64,000 nucleotides of DNA from Microbacterium sp. Gd 4-13 (GTDB lineage: Bacteria; Actinomycetota; Actinomycetes; Actinomycetales; Microbacteriaceae). The notes below the pieces were generated by a model that saw only the letters and a list, made by a program, of their open reading frames with translations, made no database searches and had not been told where the DNA came from. Made by a program: the position numbers and the translations under genes. Below are positions 37,392 through 47,798 of this stretch, one piece after another (position 1 is the first letter of the stretch; every line of letters begins with the position of its first letter). The DNA lies in NCBI RefSeq assembly GCF_003095395.1, contig NZ_QEIJ01000002.1, positions 124,001-188,000 of the forward strand, in the 5' to 3' direction.

Positions 37392-38845
37392 CTTCCCAGC
37401 ACCGCCTCCATGACCTTCTTCGCAATCGGTGCCGCGAGGGTGTTCCCGCTGCCCGACTGTCCCTTACCACCGCCGTCTTCGACGACTACCGCTACCGCGA
37501 CCTGGGGGTCGTCCGCGGGGGCGAATCCGGTGAACCACAGCGTGTACGGCGAGTTGTCGCCGTTCTCCGCGGTGCCAGTCTTTCCGCCGACCTCGACCCC
37601 GTCTATTCTTGCACCGGACGCCGCGCCGTCACTGACATTGGCGAGCATCATGCCGACCATCTCGTCGGCGAGAGCCTCGTCCAGAGCGCGGCCGTACTCG
37701 CTGTCGGTGGCCGTTTCCTGCACCGACAGGTCGGGTGCGATGACCGAGTCGATCATGCGCGGATTCATCACGACGCCGCCGTTCGCGATACCCGCCGACA
37801 CCATCGCCATCTGCAGTGGCGTCGCGCGCACATCGCCCTGGCCGTAGCCGGACAGCGCCGTGCGTGCGTCGTCTTCGAGGCGCGGGTACGCCGAGGCGGT
37901 CGTTGCCAGGGGGATCTCGAACGTCGAGTTGAATCCGTACTTCTCGGCCTCGGTGCGGATGGCGTCTTGACCGAGCTCCACGGCGAGTTCCGCGAAAGGA
38001 ATGTTGCAGCTCAGGCGGAGCGCGTCGGCGATCGTGACGGTGTCGCCGCCGCCGCACGCGCCGCTGCCGGCGTTGCTGATGGAGGTCGACGTGCCCGGGA
38101 GCGTGTAGCTCGACACGTTGGGCAGCGTCGACTGCGGTGTCCATTCGCCGCTGGCGAGGGCGGCCGAGGCGACGACGAGCTTGAACGTCGAACCGGGCGG
38201 GTTCAGGTTGCCGCCGATCGCGCGGTTGAACAACGGATTGCTGGGGTCTGCCTGCAGTTGAGCGTCGGCCGCGTTCACGGCGGCGACGTCGTGGGATGCC
38301 AGGGCGTTCGTGTCGAAGCTCGGGCTGGTGACCATTGCGAGGATGCGTCCGGTGCTCGGCTCGATCGCGACGACGGCGCCCTGCAGGTCGCCGAGGGCGT
38401 CATAGGCCGCGCGCTGCACCTCGCCGTCGAGCGAGAGCACGATGTTCGACCCGCGGGCCGCCTGCCCGGTGACGATCTGGTCGATGCGCTGCAGGAACTG
38501 CTCGGGCGCGGTGCCGCTCAGGGCCCTGTTCTCGGTCTGCTCGAGACCCGTGCGCGAATCGAGCACGGGGTTGAGGTAGCCGGTGACCGGCGCCCACATG
38601 TCGGCGTCGACGTAGAGGCGCTGCCAGCGGTACACGTCGTCGGCGGGCACGGAGGAGGCGATCGCGGTGCCGTCGACGATGATCGACCCCCGCTGCACTT
38701 CGTAGGAGTCGTAGCGTGCGCGGGTGTTCTGGGGGTTCTCGGCGAGCGACCCCGACTGGACGACCTGGATCACGCTCGTGGAGGCGAACAGCGCGATGAA
38801 CATCAGGAGCATCACGATGCTCAGACGGCGGAGTTCTTTCGTCAT
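37388..38845 (-). CDS. pbpA: Peptidoglycan transpeptidase PbpA (class B penicillin-binding protein)
   Basis: A 485-residue class B PBP that cross-links peptidoglycan. An N-terminal anchor (about 10-30) is followed by the dimerisation region with QRGSI and the transpeptidase domain with S219-T-F-K in PPGSTFKLV, SCN at 279-281 and KTG at 422-424. The ATG at 38845 has GGGAGG upstream. It overlaps pknA (ATGA) and follows rodA by 52 bases, giving the RodA-PbpA pair of the division operon. Confidence 0.96.
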   Translation of the reverse strand: MTKELRRLSIVMLLMFIALFASTSVIQVVQSGSLAENPQNTRARYDSYEVQRGSIIVDGTAIASSVPADDVYRWQRLYVDADMWAPVTGYLNPVLDSRTGLEQTENRALSGTAPEQFLQRIDQIVTGQAARGSNIVLSLDGEVQRAAYDALGDLQGAVVAIEPSTGRILAMVTSPSFDTNALASHDVAAVNAADAQLQADPSNPLFNRAIGGNLNPPGSTFKLVVASAALASGEWTPQSTLPNVSSYTLPGTSTSISNAGSGACGGGDTVTIADALRLSCNIPFAELAVELGQDAIRTEAEKYGFNSTFEIPLATTASAYPRLEDDARTALSGYGQGDVRATPLQMAMVSAGIANGGVVMNPRMIDSVIAPDLSVQETATDSEYGRALDEALADEMVGMMLANVSDGAASGARIDGVEVGGKTGTAENGDNSPYTLWFTGFAPADDPQVAVAVVVEDGGGKGQSGSGNTLAAPIAKKVMEAVLGR

Positions 38846-38897
38846 CGGGTCGTGCCTCCCTTCGTCGTTCGGTGCGTGGTCGTGGTGGGCTGCACGT

Positions 38898-40294
38898 TCA
38901 TCCGATGACCACCCGGGGGCGGCTGCGCACAGCATCCGAGATTCTGAGCAGGATCGCGACGATCAGCCAGTTCGCGATCAGCGACGAGCCGCCCGCGGCG
39001 AGGAAGGGCGTCGTCAGACCGGTGAGCGGGATGAGCCGGGTCACGCCGCCGACCATGATGAACACCTGCAGCGCGATCGTGAACGACAGGCCCACCGCGA
39101 GCAGCTTGCCGAAGTCGTCTTGACCGGCGACGCCGATGCGGATGCCGCGGCTGGCGAACACCATGTACAGCGCGAGGATCGCGAAGACGCCGACGAGGCC
39201 GAGTTCTTCGCCGAGACTCGGGAAGATGTAGTCGCTCTCCGCGACGGGCGTGAGGTAGGGGCGGCCCTGGCCGAGCCCGGTGCCGATGAGACCGCCCTGA
39301 GCAAGGCCGAAGATGCCCTGCACGAGCTGGAAGCTCCCGCCGACGCGGTCGATGATCTCGGTGTCGAAGGCGTTGAGCCAGTTGGCGAACCGCCAGCCCA
39401 CGTAGGTGAGCACCTGGGAGGCGAGCACGGCTCCTGCCACGGCGAGGGTCACACCGATCACGACCCAGCTCGTCTTCCCCGTGGCGACGTAGAGCATGGC
39501 GACGAACATGCCGAAGATGAGCAGTCCCGTGCCGAGGTCGCGCTGGAGCACGATGATGCCGAGCGAGATCAGCCAGATCACCAGGAGCGGGCCGAGCTCG
39601 CGCGCGCGGGGCCACGTCATGCCGAGGAAGCGGGTGCCGACGGAGGTCAGGCTCTCGCGCGTTCGAACGAGGTAGCCGGCGAAGAAAATCGCGAGGGCGA
39701 TCTTTCCGAGCTCGCCCGGCTGGAACTGGAAGAGGCCGCCGACCGAGATCCAGACGCTGGCGTTGGCGCCGGCGAGACCGAGTCCGGGGATGAAGGGGAG
39801 CATCAGGAGCGCGATGCCGGCGAAGCCGAAGACGTACGTGTAGCGGAACAGCACGCGGTAGTTGCGCAGCAGCAGCACGATCGCGAGGGCTCCGGCGGTG
39901 GCGATGGCCGCCCAGACGAGCTGCCGGGCCGAGAAGGCGTCCCAGCCGAGCCGGTCGTTCGCGATGTCGAGACGGTAGATCTCGGCGATCCCGAGGCCGG
40001 TGAGCAGCGTCGCGATCGGGAGGACGAACGGGTCGGCGGCGCGCGCCCGCAGCCGCAGCACGATGTGCAGCGAGATCGCCAGGGCCGCGGGGATGCCCGC
40101 GTAGTAGAAGATCTGCGGGTTCAGGGTGCCGGAGGTGCCGAGCTCGACGAGTGCGACGGCGCCCGCGACGATCACGAGCGCGAAGACGAGCAGTCCGAGC
40201 TCGCGGTTGCGCTGCGTCTGCGGCACCCGCAGGCGCCGCAGCGCCTTCATGACGGTGGTGTCGGTCGTGGGCTTGCCGTCTGTGGCCGTGGTCA

Positions 40295-40298
<4 letters not shown>
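38898..40298 (-). CDS. rodA: Peptidoglycan glycosyltransferase RodA/FtsW family (SEDS)
   Basis: A 466-residue polytopic SEDS protein that polymerises lipid II with its class B PBP partner. Signature motifs include GGLFQFQPGELGKIALAIF, QRDLGTGLLI and near the C-terminus GGVTRLIPLTGLTTPFLAAGGSSL. A cytosolic N-terminal tail of about 30 residues precedes the first helix. The ATG at 40298 overlaps the pstP stop (ATGA). Paired with pbpA downstream, as in other Actinobacteria. Confidence 0.96.
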
Positions 40299-41533
<1,235 letters not shown>

Positions 41534-41550
41534 CGTGAGGAGTCCGCCGC

Positions 41551-42093
41551 TTACTTCCGCAGTTCGAACGTCGTCGCGCCGACCTTGATGGGCGCGCCGA
41601 CGTCGATCGCCACCGGCGACGAGACGCGTGAGCCCGCGTGCCAGCTGCCGTTCGTGGAATCGAGGTCTTGCAGCATCCACTGCTCGCCCCACAGCACGAG
41701 GCGCGCATGGTGGCTCGAGGTGTAGTCGTCGCGGATGACGAGGCCCGACTCGCTGGATCGCCCGATCGTCAGCGGCTCGGTGCCCAGCGGAAGCTCGAGG
41801 CCGGCCTTGGGGCCGCTGGTGATCACGATGCGTGAGACGGTCGCGGTGGTCGCCTTGCCGGTGGGTGCCGCCGAAGCGCGCGGTGCGGCGTTGACGATCT
41901 CGGTCTTGTCGCTCGGACGGCCGGGTGCGACCGGTGCCGACGGCGCAGCCGCAGCGGGTGCCGGCTCGGGCATCTTTCGCACCTTGACGCCGAAGAGGTC
42001 GGCGCGCAGCGAGTAGACGACGGCGAACACGAAGAACCACAGCAGAACGAGAAAGCCGATCTGCAGCAGGAGGTAGGTGAGGTCGGTGACCAT
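41551..42093 (-). CDS. fhaB: FHA-domain protein FhaB (FipA-like)
   Basis: A 180-residue protein with an N-terminal membrane helix (about 5-29), a Pro/Ala-rich linker that includes a Thr-containing DKTEIV segment, and a C-terminal FHA domain (about 88-178) with the phosphothreonine-binding motif IGRSSESGL, SSHHARL and LDSTNGSW. It reads phosphorylation by PknA/PknB and links it to division proteins. The ATG overlaps the fhaA stop by one base (TGATG). Confidence 0.95.
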   Translation of the reverse strand: MVTDLTYLLLQIGFLVLLWFFVFAVVYSLRADLFGVKVRKMPEPAPAAAAPSAPVAPGRPSDKTEIVNAAPRASAAPTGKATTATVSRIVITSGPKAGLELPLGTEPLTIGRSSESGLVIRDDYTSSHHARLVLWGEQWMLQDLDSTNGSWHAGSRVSSPVAIDVGAPIKVGATTFELRK

Positions 42094-42830
42094 CAGCGCG
42101 AGTCTCCTCGTCGAGTGTCGAAGGCCCGCGTCGCATCGGGAACCGGCGGTCGCGGCGGTGTCGATGCCTCGGCGACGATGCGGAACACGATGTTCGTGCG
42201 GCCGATGGTGACGGTGGCGTCAGGGGGAAGCGGCGCTTCGGTGACCTTGCGGCCCTGCAGCTGCGTGCCGTTCGTCGAGCCGAGGTCGCGCACCATGGCG
42301 CGCTCGCCGTCCCAGAGGATCTCGACGTGCTTGCGGCTGGTTCCCGCGTCGGGGATGGTGATGTCGGCATCGCTTCCGCGGCCGATGACCGTGCGTGCCG
42401 CGACCAGCGGGTGCCGCTTGCCGTCGATGTCGACGACCGCGCGCCACGAGACGCTGCCGACGCTGGCGGTCTGCGATTCGACACGCAGCGTTCCGGTCGA
42501 CAGGCTCGCATCTCGTTCGATCGTGATGGTCACCGGGCCGGCGAACGAATAGCCCTGGGTGCGGGCGTGCTTCTTCACGAGGCCGTCGAGCTCTTCGACG
42601 AGAGTCTGCCCCAGGGCGCGCATCTTCTCGTCGTCGGCGGCGGAGAGCCGCACGAGGAACGTGTTCGGCGCGAGGATGCGGTCGCGGCTGACGACGGCGG
42701 CCTTCGTGTCGAGTTCGCTGCGCAGCGCAGAGGCGATTTCCACGGGCTGGATGCCACTGCGGAAGGTCTTCGCGAACGCGCCGTTGACGGCACGTTCGAG
42801 ACCCTTCTCGAAACTGTCGAGTAGCCCCAC
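42093..42830 (-). CDS. fhaA: FHA-domain protein FhaA (DUF3662 plus FHA)
   Basis: A 245-residue protein with an N-terminal DUF3662 domain (about 1-115, opening GLLDSFEKGLERAVNGAFAK) and a C-terminal FHA domain with IGRGSDADI, TSRKHVEI and LGSTNGTQL. The mycobacterial homologue binds phosphorylated MurJ and PknB substrates; here the linker between domains is much shorter than in mycobacteria. The GTG at 42830 has AAGGAG upstream. First gene of the seven-gene kinase and wall operon. Confidence 0.95.
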   Translation of the reverse strand: MGLLDSFEKGLERAVNGAFAKTFRSGIQPVEIASALRSELDTKAAVVSRDRILAPNTFLVRLSAADDEKMRALGQTLVEELDGLVKKHARTQGYSFAGPVTITIERDASLSTGTLRVESQTASVGSVSWRAVVDIDGKRHPLVAARTVIGRGSDADITIPDAGTSRKHVEILWDGERAMVRDLGSTNGTQLQGRKVTEAPLPPDATVTIGRTNIVFRIVAEASTPPRPPVPDATRAFDTRRGDSR

Positions 42831-42862
42831 GAGACTCCTTCGGGCAGGCAGATGGTGGCTAC

Positions 42863-42868
42863 ATCGTA
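42863..42868 (-). promoter_or_regulatory. -10 box of the fhaA-pknB operon
   Basis: On the minus strand TACGAT lies 32 bases before the fhaA GTG, giving a leader of about 26 bases with a proper ribosome site. No strong -35 box is visible. The remaining bases to 43084 show only a TATTCT box (43040-43045) that may serve tRNA-Leu. Confidence 0.45.
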
Positions 42869-43084
42869 GTTGCCGCGGCTGGATGCCCCGTGGACGCGCG
42901 TCATTGCGTGCGTGTGCGGGGGTGTTCGGCGGTCTCACCGAGCGCCGCACCGATGCGAGATGTCGTTCAGGGGTGGGGTTCGTGACGCAGCATCCTCGGT
43001 CTCGTACACCTCCTCGATTCGGCAGGGCTCGGCGCGTGATATTCTCGGGAAGTTGAGTGCGCGGTATCTCGGATGCTGCGCCTC

Positions 43085-43168
43085 GCGCGAGTGGCGGAAT
43101 AGGTAGACGCGCTGGCTTCAGGTGCCAGTGCCCGCAAGGGCGTGGGGGTTCAAGTCCCCCCTCGCGCA
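43085..43168 (+). tRNA. tRNA-Leu (CAG anticodon)
   Basis: An 84-base tRNA with a long variable arm. The acceptor GCGCGAG pairs with CTCGCGC, the anticodon loop TTCAGGT sits in the stem CTGGC/GCCAG, the variable arm is TGCCCGCAAGGGCG, and the T-arm is GGGGGTTCAAGTCCCCC. Confidence 0.96.
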
Positions 43169-43219
43169 CAGACGGGCGCTCTCAGTTTTTGTGAGAGTTG
43201 CCTTTCAACAAATGTGCGA

Positions 43220-43258
43220 AAAGGGCCGGTCGAGGGAAGAATCCTCTACCGGCCCTTT
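43220..43258 (+). terminator. Terminator downstream of tRNA-Leu
   Basis: AAAGGGCCGGT (43220-43230) pairs perfectly with ACCGGCCCTTT (43248-43258), with a further GAGG/CCTC pairing inside. A GCTTT tail follows. Confidence 0.8.
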
Positions 43259-43400
43259 GCTTTGGGGCCTGAAGGATCGACTTCGTTGCCTGAATCACCA
43301 GGGTCGTGAGCGCGGCCGTGTGGAGACTGACGGTGGCACGTGAACTCGAACATCCAGGACGCGGGGGTCCCGCCTGGAGACGGGCGCGAGAGCGGGACGT

Positions 43401-44333
43401 TCAGCGTTCGGTGGGTCGGGCACCCAGGAGATCCGCGCGATGGATCAGCGCTGCGGCGCCCACGAGAGGCGACTGCGAACCGAGCGCCGCCGCCTGCACG
43501 CGCAGCTTTGCGGCGTAGGCATTGACGGCGGCGGGAGCGATCTGCTCCTGGACGAGGGCGACGTAATCGTCGGCGACCGCCACGAAGCCGGCGCCGATGA
43601 CCGCCACCTCCAGGTCGAGAAGAGTGGTGGCGCTCACCAGGCCGTAGGCCACGGCCCTCGCCGAGCGCCGCACGGCGCGCCGCGCGACGTCATCGCCGCC
43701 GGCGTACGATTCGGCGAGCTGCTCGCCGGTCGACCCCGACCATCCGTGCGACCGGGCCCAGGCGATCGTCGCCGGCCCGGATGCGACACCCTCCACGGTT
43801 GCGCCGCGGAGGTCGTGATCGGGATCACCGATGAGCATCTGGCCGAGGTGGCCGGCGTTCCCGGTGAGCCCGCTGACCAGTCGCCCGTCGCTGATCAGGC
43901 CGCCGCCGACGCCGGTGGAGACCACCATGACCAACGCGTTGGCGGTGCCCCGCGCCGCTCCGTAGGCGTATTCGGCGAGAGCGATGCACGTCCCGTCGAG
44001 GCGGACGGAGACGCGGTCGAGTCCGCTGGCGGCGCGGACGACGTCGGCGAGAGGGTAGTCCACGAGCGCGGGCAGGTTGAGGGGACTGACGGCACCGCGA
44101 CCGAGATCGATGGGGCCGGCAGAGCCGACGCCGACGGCCGCGACGTCGGTCGCGCACGCGAGGGCGCTCGCCACGACGGTGCCGATCGCCTCGGTCGCCA
44201 CCGCCGCGTCGCGCGCGGCGGCCGCGCCCGTCTCGGCGCGGAACCGCGAGCCGGAGACCACTTCACCGTCTTCACGGACGAGAGCGGCCTCCACCTTCGT
44301 GCCGCCCAGGTCGATGGCGAGGACTTCTGTCAT
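43401..44333 (-). CDS. ROK family protein without the zinc-binding cysteines
   Basis: A 310-residue ROK-fold protein without a DNA-binding domain, so probably a sugar kinase. It has the phosphate loop AIDLGGTKVEAALV, the DGTCIALAEYAYG catalytic region (usual form ND.NAAALGE, here with D replacing the N-D context) and STGVGGGLI. The conserved His (GNAGHLGQM) is present, but the C-x-C-G-x-x-G-C zinc motif is replaced by HDLRGATVEG, with all cysteines gone. Activity as a glucokinase is therefore uncertain. It stands alone between tRNA-Leu and the ABC operon. Confidence 0.8.
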   Translation of the reverse strand: MTEVLAIDLGGTKVEAALVREDGEVVSGSRFRAETGAAAARDAAVATEAIGTVVASALACATDVAAVGVGSAGPIDLGRGAVSPLNLPALVDYPLADVVRAASGLDRVSVRLDGTCIALAEYAYGAARGTANALVMVVSTGVGGGLISDGRLVSGLTGNAGHLGQMLIGDPDHDLRGATVEGVASGPATIAWARSHGWSGSTGEQLAESYAGGDDVARRAVRRSARAVAYGLVSATTLLDLEVAVIGAGFVAVADDYVALVQEQIAPAAVNAYAAKLRVQAAALGSQSPLVGAAALIHRADLLGARPTER

Positions 44334-44420
44334 GGCGTCAACGATCTCAGAAGTTCGTTTCGGCGAAGGTGCGGCCGGTCCCAGCGGACAACCGATGCCG
44401 CCGTTCGCCGGTGTGCGGGT

Positions 44421-45452
44421 CTACCGGTCTTTCGCGAGGTCCGTCGGGCGCCGGAACGGTATATCCACCGAGGCGATCGTCGCGACGAGGGCCCAGCATC
44501 CTGCCAATGCGAATCCTCCGACAGCTGCTGTCGCGGGGTCGTACAACTGAGGCAGGAGAAGTAAGGCCGCCGCGCCGCTCACCGCTGCCGCGGTGCCCGC
44601 GAGAAGAAGATTCTCGAGAAGGAGAAGTGTCAGCAGCGAGGTCGTTGACGTACCGGAGAGACGGTAGACGGCCAATTCGCTGGTCCTTGTTCGGGTGATG
44701 AGGGCGGTGGCAAAACCTCCGAGCGCGCCGAACGCCATTGGCGCGAAGCGACCCAACCGTCCTAGGTAGCTGTCTACGGGATCTGACGCCGCGGCGAGTA
44801 CTTCTTGGCCGCTCACCGTGTTGCCGGTGACCTCGAGCTGGGCGATGAGGTCTGAGGTGAGTTCGGACGCCGTGGCGAATGGGTCCAGAAGTACCGCGCA
44901 GCGAGAGGCGGACGTGTCCGCGGGAAGGAGTGGGAATGTCAGCGTGAAGGCGCTCCCGGTCCCCTCACGCGAGGGCGGGGCCACTATCGCGTCGAACGGT
45001 TGGTCGTAAACGAGCGTTCGGAAGGGGCCTTGTTGGCTGGCGAGGGTGTCCCCGACAAGAACGTCTACCTCCCCGAGCTCGGGAAAGAGGGTCGTTGACG
45101 CACGGCGAGCGGGTGCATCGACGGCGAACGGCGTGGCGTCAGCTCGACCTGCGTCGACGATGATGCCGGCGCGCTCGACCCGCGGATCTTCCGTGAGTGC
45201 CTCGCAGGAGTTCCGCGATATCGAGGCGGGTCGGTCCGGGGAGGCTCCGCCGATGAAGACGACCCCTCGGCCCTGCGAGGTGAGGGCAGCGATCTGAGCG
45301 TTCAGCGCCGACTGCTCAAGTGTGAGCACTCCCACTGCCCCACCACCGAGCACTCCGGCCAGGGCCAGAGCCGGCAGCAGTCGCGCGCTTCGACCGAACA
45401 CGTTCCGCATAGCCTCGCGAGTCAGATCGGCGAACCTCCACGAGTCAGCCAA
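44421..45452 (-). CDS. FtsX/MacB-type ABC transporter permease
   Basis: A 343-residue membrane protein with one N-terminal helix (about 25-45), a large extracytoplasmic domain (about 50-240) and three C-terminal helices, the FtsX/MacB layout. The TTG at 45452 is chosen because it overlaps the end of the ATPase gene and keeps the amphipathic SWRFADLTREAMRN lead-in that such permeases have; an ATG at 45410 would remove it. With the ATPase and adaptor upstream it makes a tripartite MacAB-like system, of the kind that exports peptides or acts on envelope substrates. Confidence 0.75.
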   Translation of the reverse strand: MADSWRFADLTREAMRNVFGRSARLLPALALAGVLGGGAVGVLTLEQSALNAQIAALTSQGRGVVFIGGASPDRPASISRNSCEALTEDPRVERAGIIVDAGRADATPFAVDAPARRASTTLFPELGEVDVLVGDTLASQQGPFRTLVYDQPFDAIVAPPSREGTGSAFTLTFPLLPADTSASRCAVLLDPFATASELTSDLIAQLEVTGNTVSGQEVLAAASDPVDSYLGRLGRFAPMAFGALGGFATALITRTRTSELAVYRLSGTSTTSLLTLLLLENLLLAGTAAAVSGAAALLLLPQLYDPATAAVGGFALAGCWALVATIASVDIPFRRPTDLAKDR

Positions 45453-46077
45453 CGGTGGAGACCTGCTGGCGCATGTGAACCGCGGCATGGGATGAGCTGA
45501 CGAGGATGGGGTCGTGGGTGGCCACGATGATGGTGGCTCGGGAAACCAGCCGGTTGAGGATGGCCGCGACCTCGTTGGTGTTTCGTTCGTCGAGATTCGC
45601 TGACGGCTCGTCCGCGAGGATCAGATCCTTCCCGGACGCGAGCGCGCGGGCAATGGCGACGCGCTGCAACTCACCCCCTGAAAGACGTCGTGCCTGTTCC
45701 CCCGATCTGGTCATGAGATCGACCTGAGACAACGCGTCCTCCGCGACATCGACGGCCTCGCGCATTGCCAAGCCGGCCGCCAGCGAGGCGATGAGTACGT
45801 TGTCGAGGACGGACCGTCGAGCAAGCGCGTTCGACCCTTGCGGAACCCACGACACCAGGTCCGCGTGCGGACTGAGGGAGGTGCCCTGATCCACGATCGT
45901 GATAGAGCCGTCGCGCAGACGGACGTACCCCGCCATCGCAGCGAGTAAGGATGATTTCCCGCTTCCGGAGGGACCGACCAGCGCGGTCACCTGACCGGCC
46001 TCGAAGCGAGCCGAGAATCCATCGAAGACGGTGAATGAGCCGAACGCGATGGACGCGTCCGCCACGATCACCTGCAC
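45445..46077 (-). CDS. ABC transporter ATP-binding protein
   Basis: A 210-residue ATPase of the MacB/LolD type. Walker A is GPSGSGKSS (35-43), the signature LSGGELQRVAIARAL (132-146) and Walker B DLILADEPSANLDE (151-164), followed by the switch His in ATHDP. The GTG at 46077 has AAGGA at six bases and overlaps the adaptor gene by ten bases. Neighbours define a tripartite transporter with the downstream permease. Confidence 0.9.
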   Translation of the reverse strand: MQVIVADASIAFGSFTVFDGFSARFEAGQVTALVGPSGSGKSSLLAAMAGYVRLRDGSITIVDQGTSLSPHADLVSWVPQGSNALARRSVLDNVLIASLAAGLAMREAVDVAEDALSQVDLMTRSGEQARRLSGGELQRVAIARALASGKDLILADEPSANLDERNTNEVAAILNRLVSRATIIVATHDPILVSSSHAAVHMRQQVSTVG

Positions 46078-47198
46078 GTTCGGTCCTTCTCCGCGAGGGC
46101 GGACACGTCGCGCACCACCTGGGCGCCGATCGCCGCCTCGTCGACGACGATCGTTCCGAGTTCGTTTCCCGCGGTCGCCGTTGTCAATGGAAGCGGAGTG
46201 AGGTCCTCCAGGCCACCACTCGGACCCACCGAGAGCAGGCACGCCACCGAGGTCGCCTCGATGAGTACAGCCGTTGAGGGCACGGTCCCCGTCGTCTCCG
46301 GCGCGCGCAAGACGAGGATGCCGCCGCTGTACGTCGAGGGAGCCCCGTCCGAGATCTCGACGCGGGCGGCTCCGGTACGCACGGCTTCGTCCAGCGCCGC
46401 AGCGACAACTGCGGCCTCTGCTCCGGTCACTTCGACACCCGAGACGTCGACAGCCGACGACCCGAGGCGAAGCGCGAGGTCGACGCCGTCGTACGCGGCG
46501 AGGTTGCCGGCAGATACCGGTGTGAGGACGACGGATTCGACGGGTGCGGCTGCAACCAGTATCGGGTCGCCCGAGCTCACCTGGTCCCCCAACTCAGCGA
46601 CCGCACCGACGATCTCTGTCGCACCTTCCGGAACGTAGGAGATGTATTGCAGGCGGAACACGCCATCCTGAGCAACACCTAGTCGTTGCTGGAGGGCGCG
46701 TACCGAGGCTTGGACGGCGGGACCGAACGTGTCGCCTCCAGAGGCTGGGTCCAGCAGGCCGAGCGAAGAGAGATAGCTGCTCAACGCGGCCACGTCGGCA
46801 CCGCGGTCGTCTCGGTTCAAGTCACGGTGCAGCACCGGTCCGCGGTACGCGAGTACGGCAACCCCATTCACCGCGAAGACCTCAGAGCCGGACACGACTG
46901 GGCCGGGCGCTCCAATGCCGGTGAGCACCCCCACAGCGGTGGTACGGATCTCCGGCTGCGCAGCGAGGGTCGCGACGGCGTTGACGGCGATTGCTCGGTC
47001 TACCTCTCGAGATCCCACGGTCACTGTGAGGGGGGCAGGGATTTCGACGCTTCGCGCGTCCAGTGCTGCGGATAACGGGACTGCGAGCCCCACCGCCACG
47101 ACTGGCGCCACCCACAACCCCACGAGTGCGATCACTCGGCCCGTACCAAACCGTTGCGCGCGACTCGTCGCGCGGCGGGTGCTGTCTGTGGTCGTCAC
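46068..47198 (-). CDS. Membrane-fusion-like adaptor with peptidoglycan-binding domain
   Basis: A 376-residue protein with an N-terminal membrane anchor (about 21-45), then beta-rich adaptor sequence. Residues 122-175 form a peptidoglycan-binding-1 domain (DLNRDDRGADVAALSSYL through FGPAVQASVRALQQRLG). The MacA/HlyD-like beta-barrel part follows (YISYVPEGA; LGDQVSSGDPIL). Adaptors of this build accompany ABC exporters in Gram-positive bacteria. GTG start at 47198 behind GGAGG. It contains C-terminal cysteines, including CR as its last residues. Confidence 0.8.
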   Translation of the reverse strand: MTTTDSTRRATSRAQRFGTGRVIALVGLWVAPVVAVGLAVPLSAALDARSVEIPAPLTVTVGSREVDRAIAVNAVATLAAQPEIRTTAVGVLTGIGAPGPVVSGSEVFAVNGVAVLAYRGPVLHRDLNRDDRGADVAALSSYLSSLGLLDPASGGDTFGPAVQASVRALQQRLGVAQDGVFRLQYISYVPEGATEIVGAVAELGDQVSSGDPILVAAAPVESVVLTPVSAGNLAAYDGVDLALRLGSSAVDVSGVEVTGAEAAVVAAALDEAVRTGAARVEISDGAPSTYSGGILVLRAPETTGTVPSTAVLIEATSVACLLSVGPSGGLEDLTPLPLTTATAGNELGTIVVDEAAIGAQVVRDVSALAEKDRTCR

Positions 47199-47243
47199 AC
47201 AAGCCTCCTCGCTCGCGGGTGAACCTCATTCTGCCGCCACTCG

Positions 47244-47798
47244 TCAGGCACAATCGTCGACGCTGTACCCCGCCTCCTGAATGGCGGCTCTGATCTCGTC
47301 CATCGTGGCGGCGCCCGAGCTGGCGACGAAGTCGAGTCCGAGTTGCGAGACGCACTCCGCCAGCTGAGTGCGTTCGTCCCCGACGTCAGCATTCTCGACC
47401 GATTGCCAGATCGTGTCCACGGCGGCGTATTCACTCGCGTAACAGGGCCCATCCACGCCGGATTCGACTGCGGCGGCAGGGATGCTGAAGTTGATGAACG
47501 GCCCGTCGCGCTTTATCCCGAATGGTTCGTAGCCTGCCGCACGTAGACACGATCGGTATCGCTCGAAGGCAGCCATGGCGTCAGCCTCCGTCACACGCCC
47601 GTCCAAGAGATCCTCGCGCTGCGCATCGGACATCGGAGCTTCCTGGGCCCACATCTCGATGCCTTGTGCCATGTCGGCTCCGTACAGGCTGCTCCATTCG
47701 GATGGCGGTGCGGGTGCTCCCGAGCAGCCGGCCAGCAGGAGGGTGCAGCCCGCCACCAAGGCGGCGAGCTGCACCGTCATCGAGCATCGAACGGTCAC
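47244..47798 (-). CDS. Predicted lipoprotein of unknown family
   Basis: A 184-residue protein with a lipobox, LLLAGC, at residues 20-25, so it is probably lipid-anchored outside the cell. The mature part is acidic and has four further cysteines in RSCLRAAGY, GPCYASEY, LAECVSQL and the C-terminal DDCA, which may form two disulfides. The GTG at 47798 overlaps the stop of the secreted-protein gene (GTGA); an ATG at 47780 would leave a signal peptide without positive charge. Its coupling to the small secreted protein suggests a partner or immunity role, which is inference. Confidence 0.7.
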   Translation of the reverse strand: MTVRCSMTVQLAALVAGCTLLLAGCSGAPAPPSEWSSLYGADMAQGIEMWAQEAPMSDAQREDLLDGRVTEADAMAAFERYRSCLRAAGYEPFGIKRDGPFINFSIPAAAVESGVDGPCYASEYAAVDTIWQSVENADVGDERTQLAECVSQLGLDFVASSGAATMDEIRAAIQEAGYSVDDCA

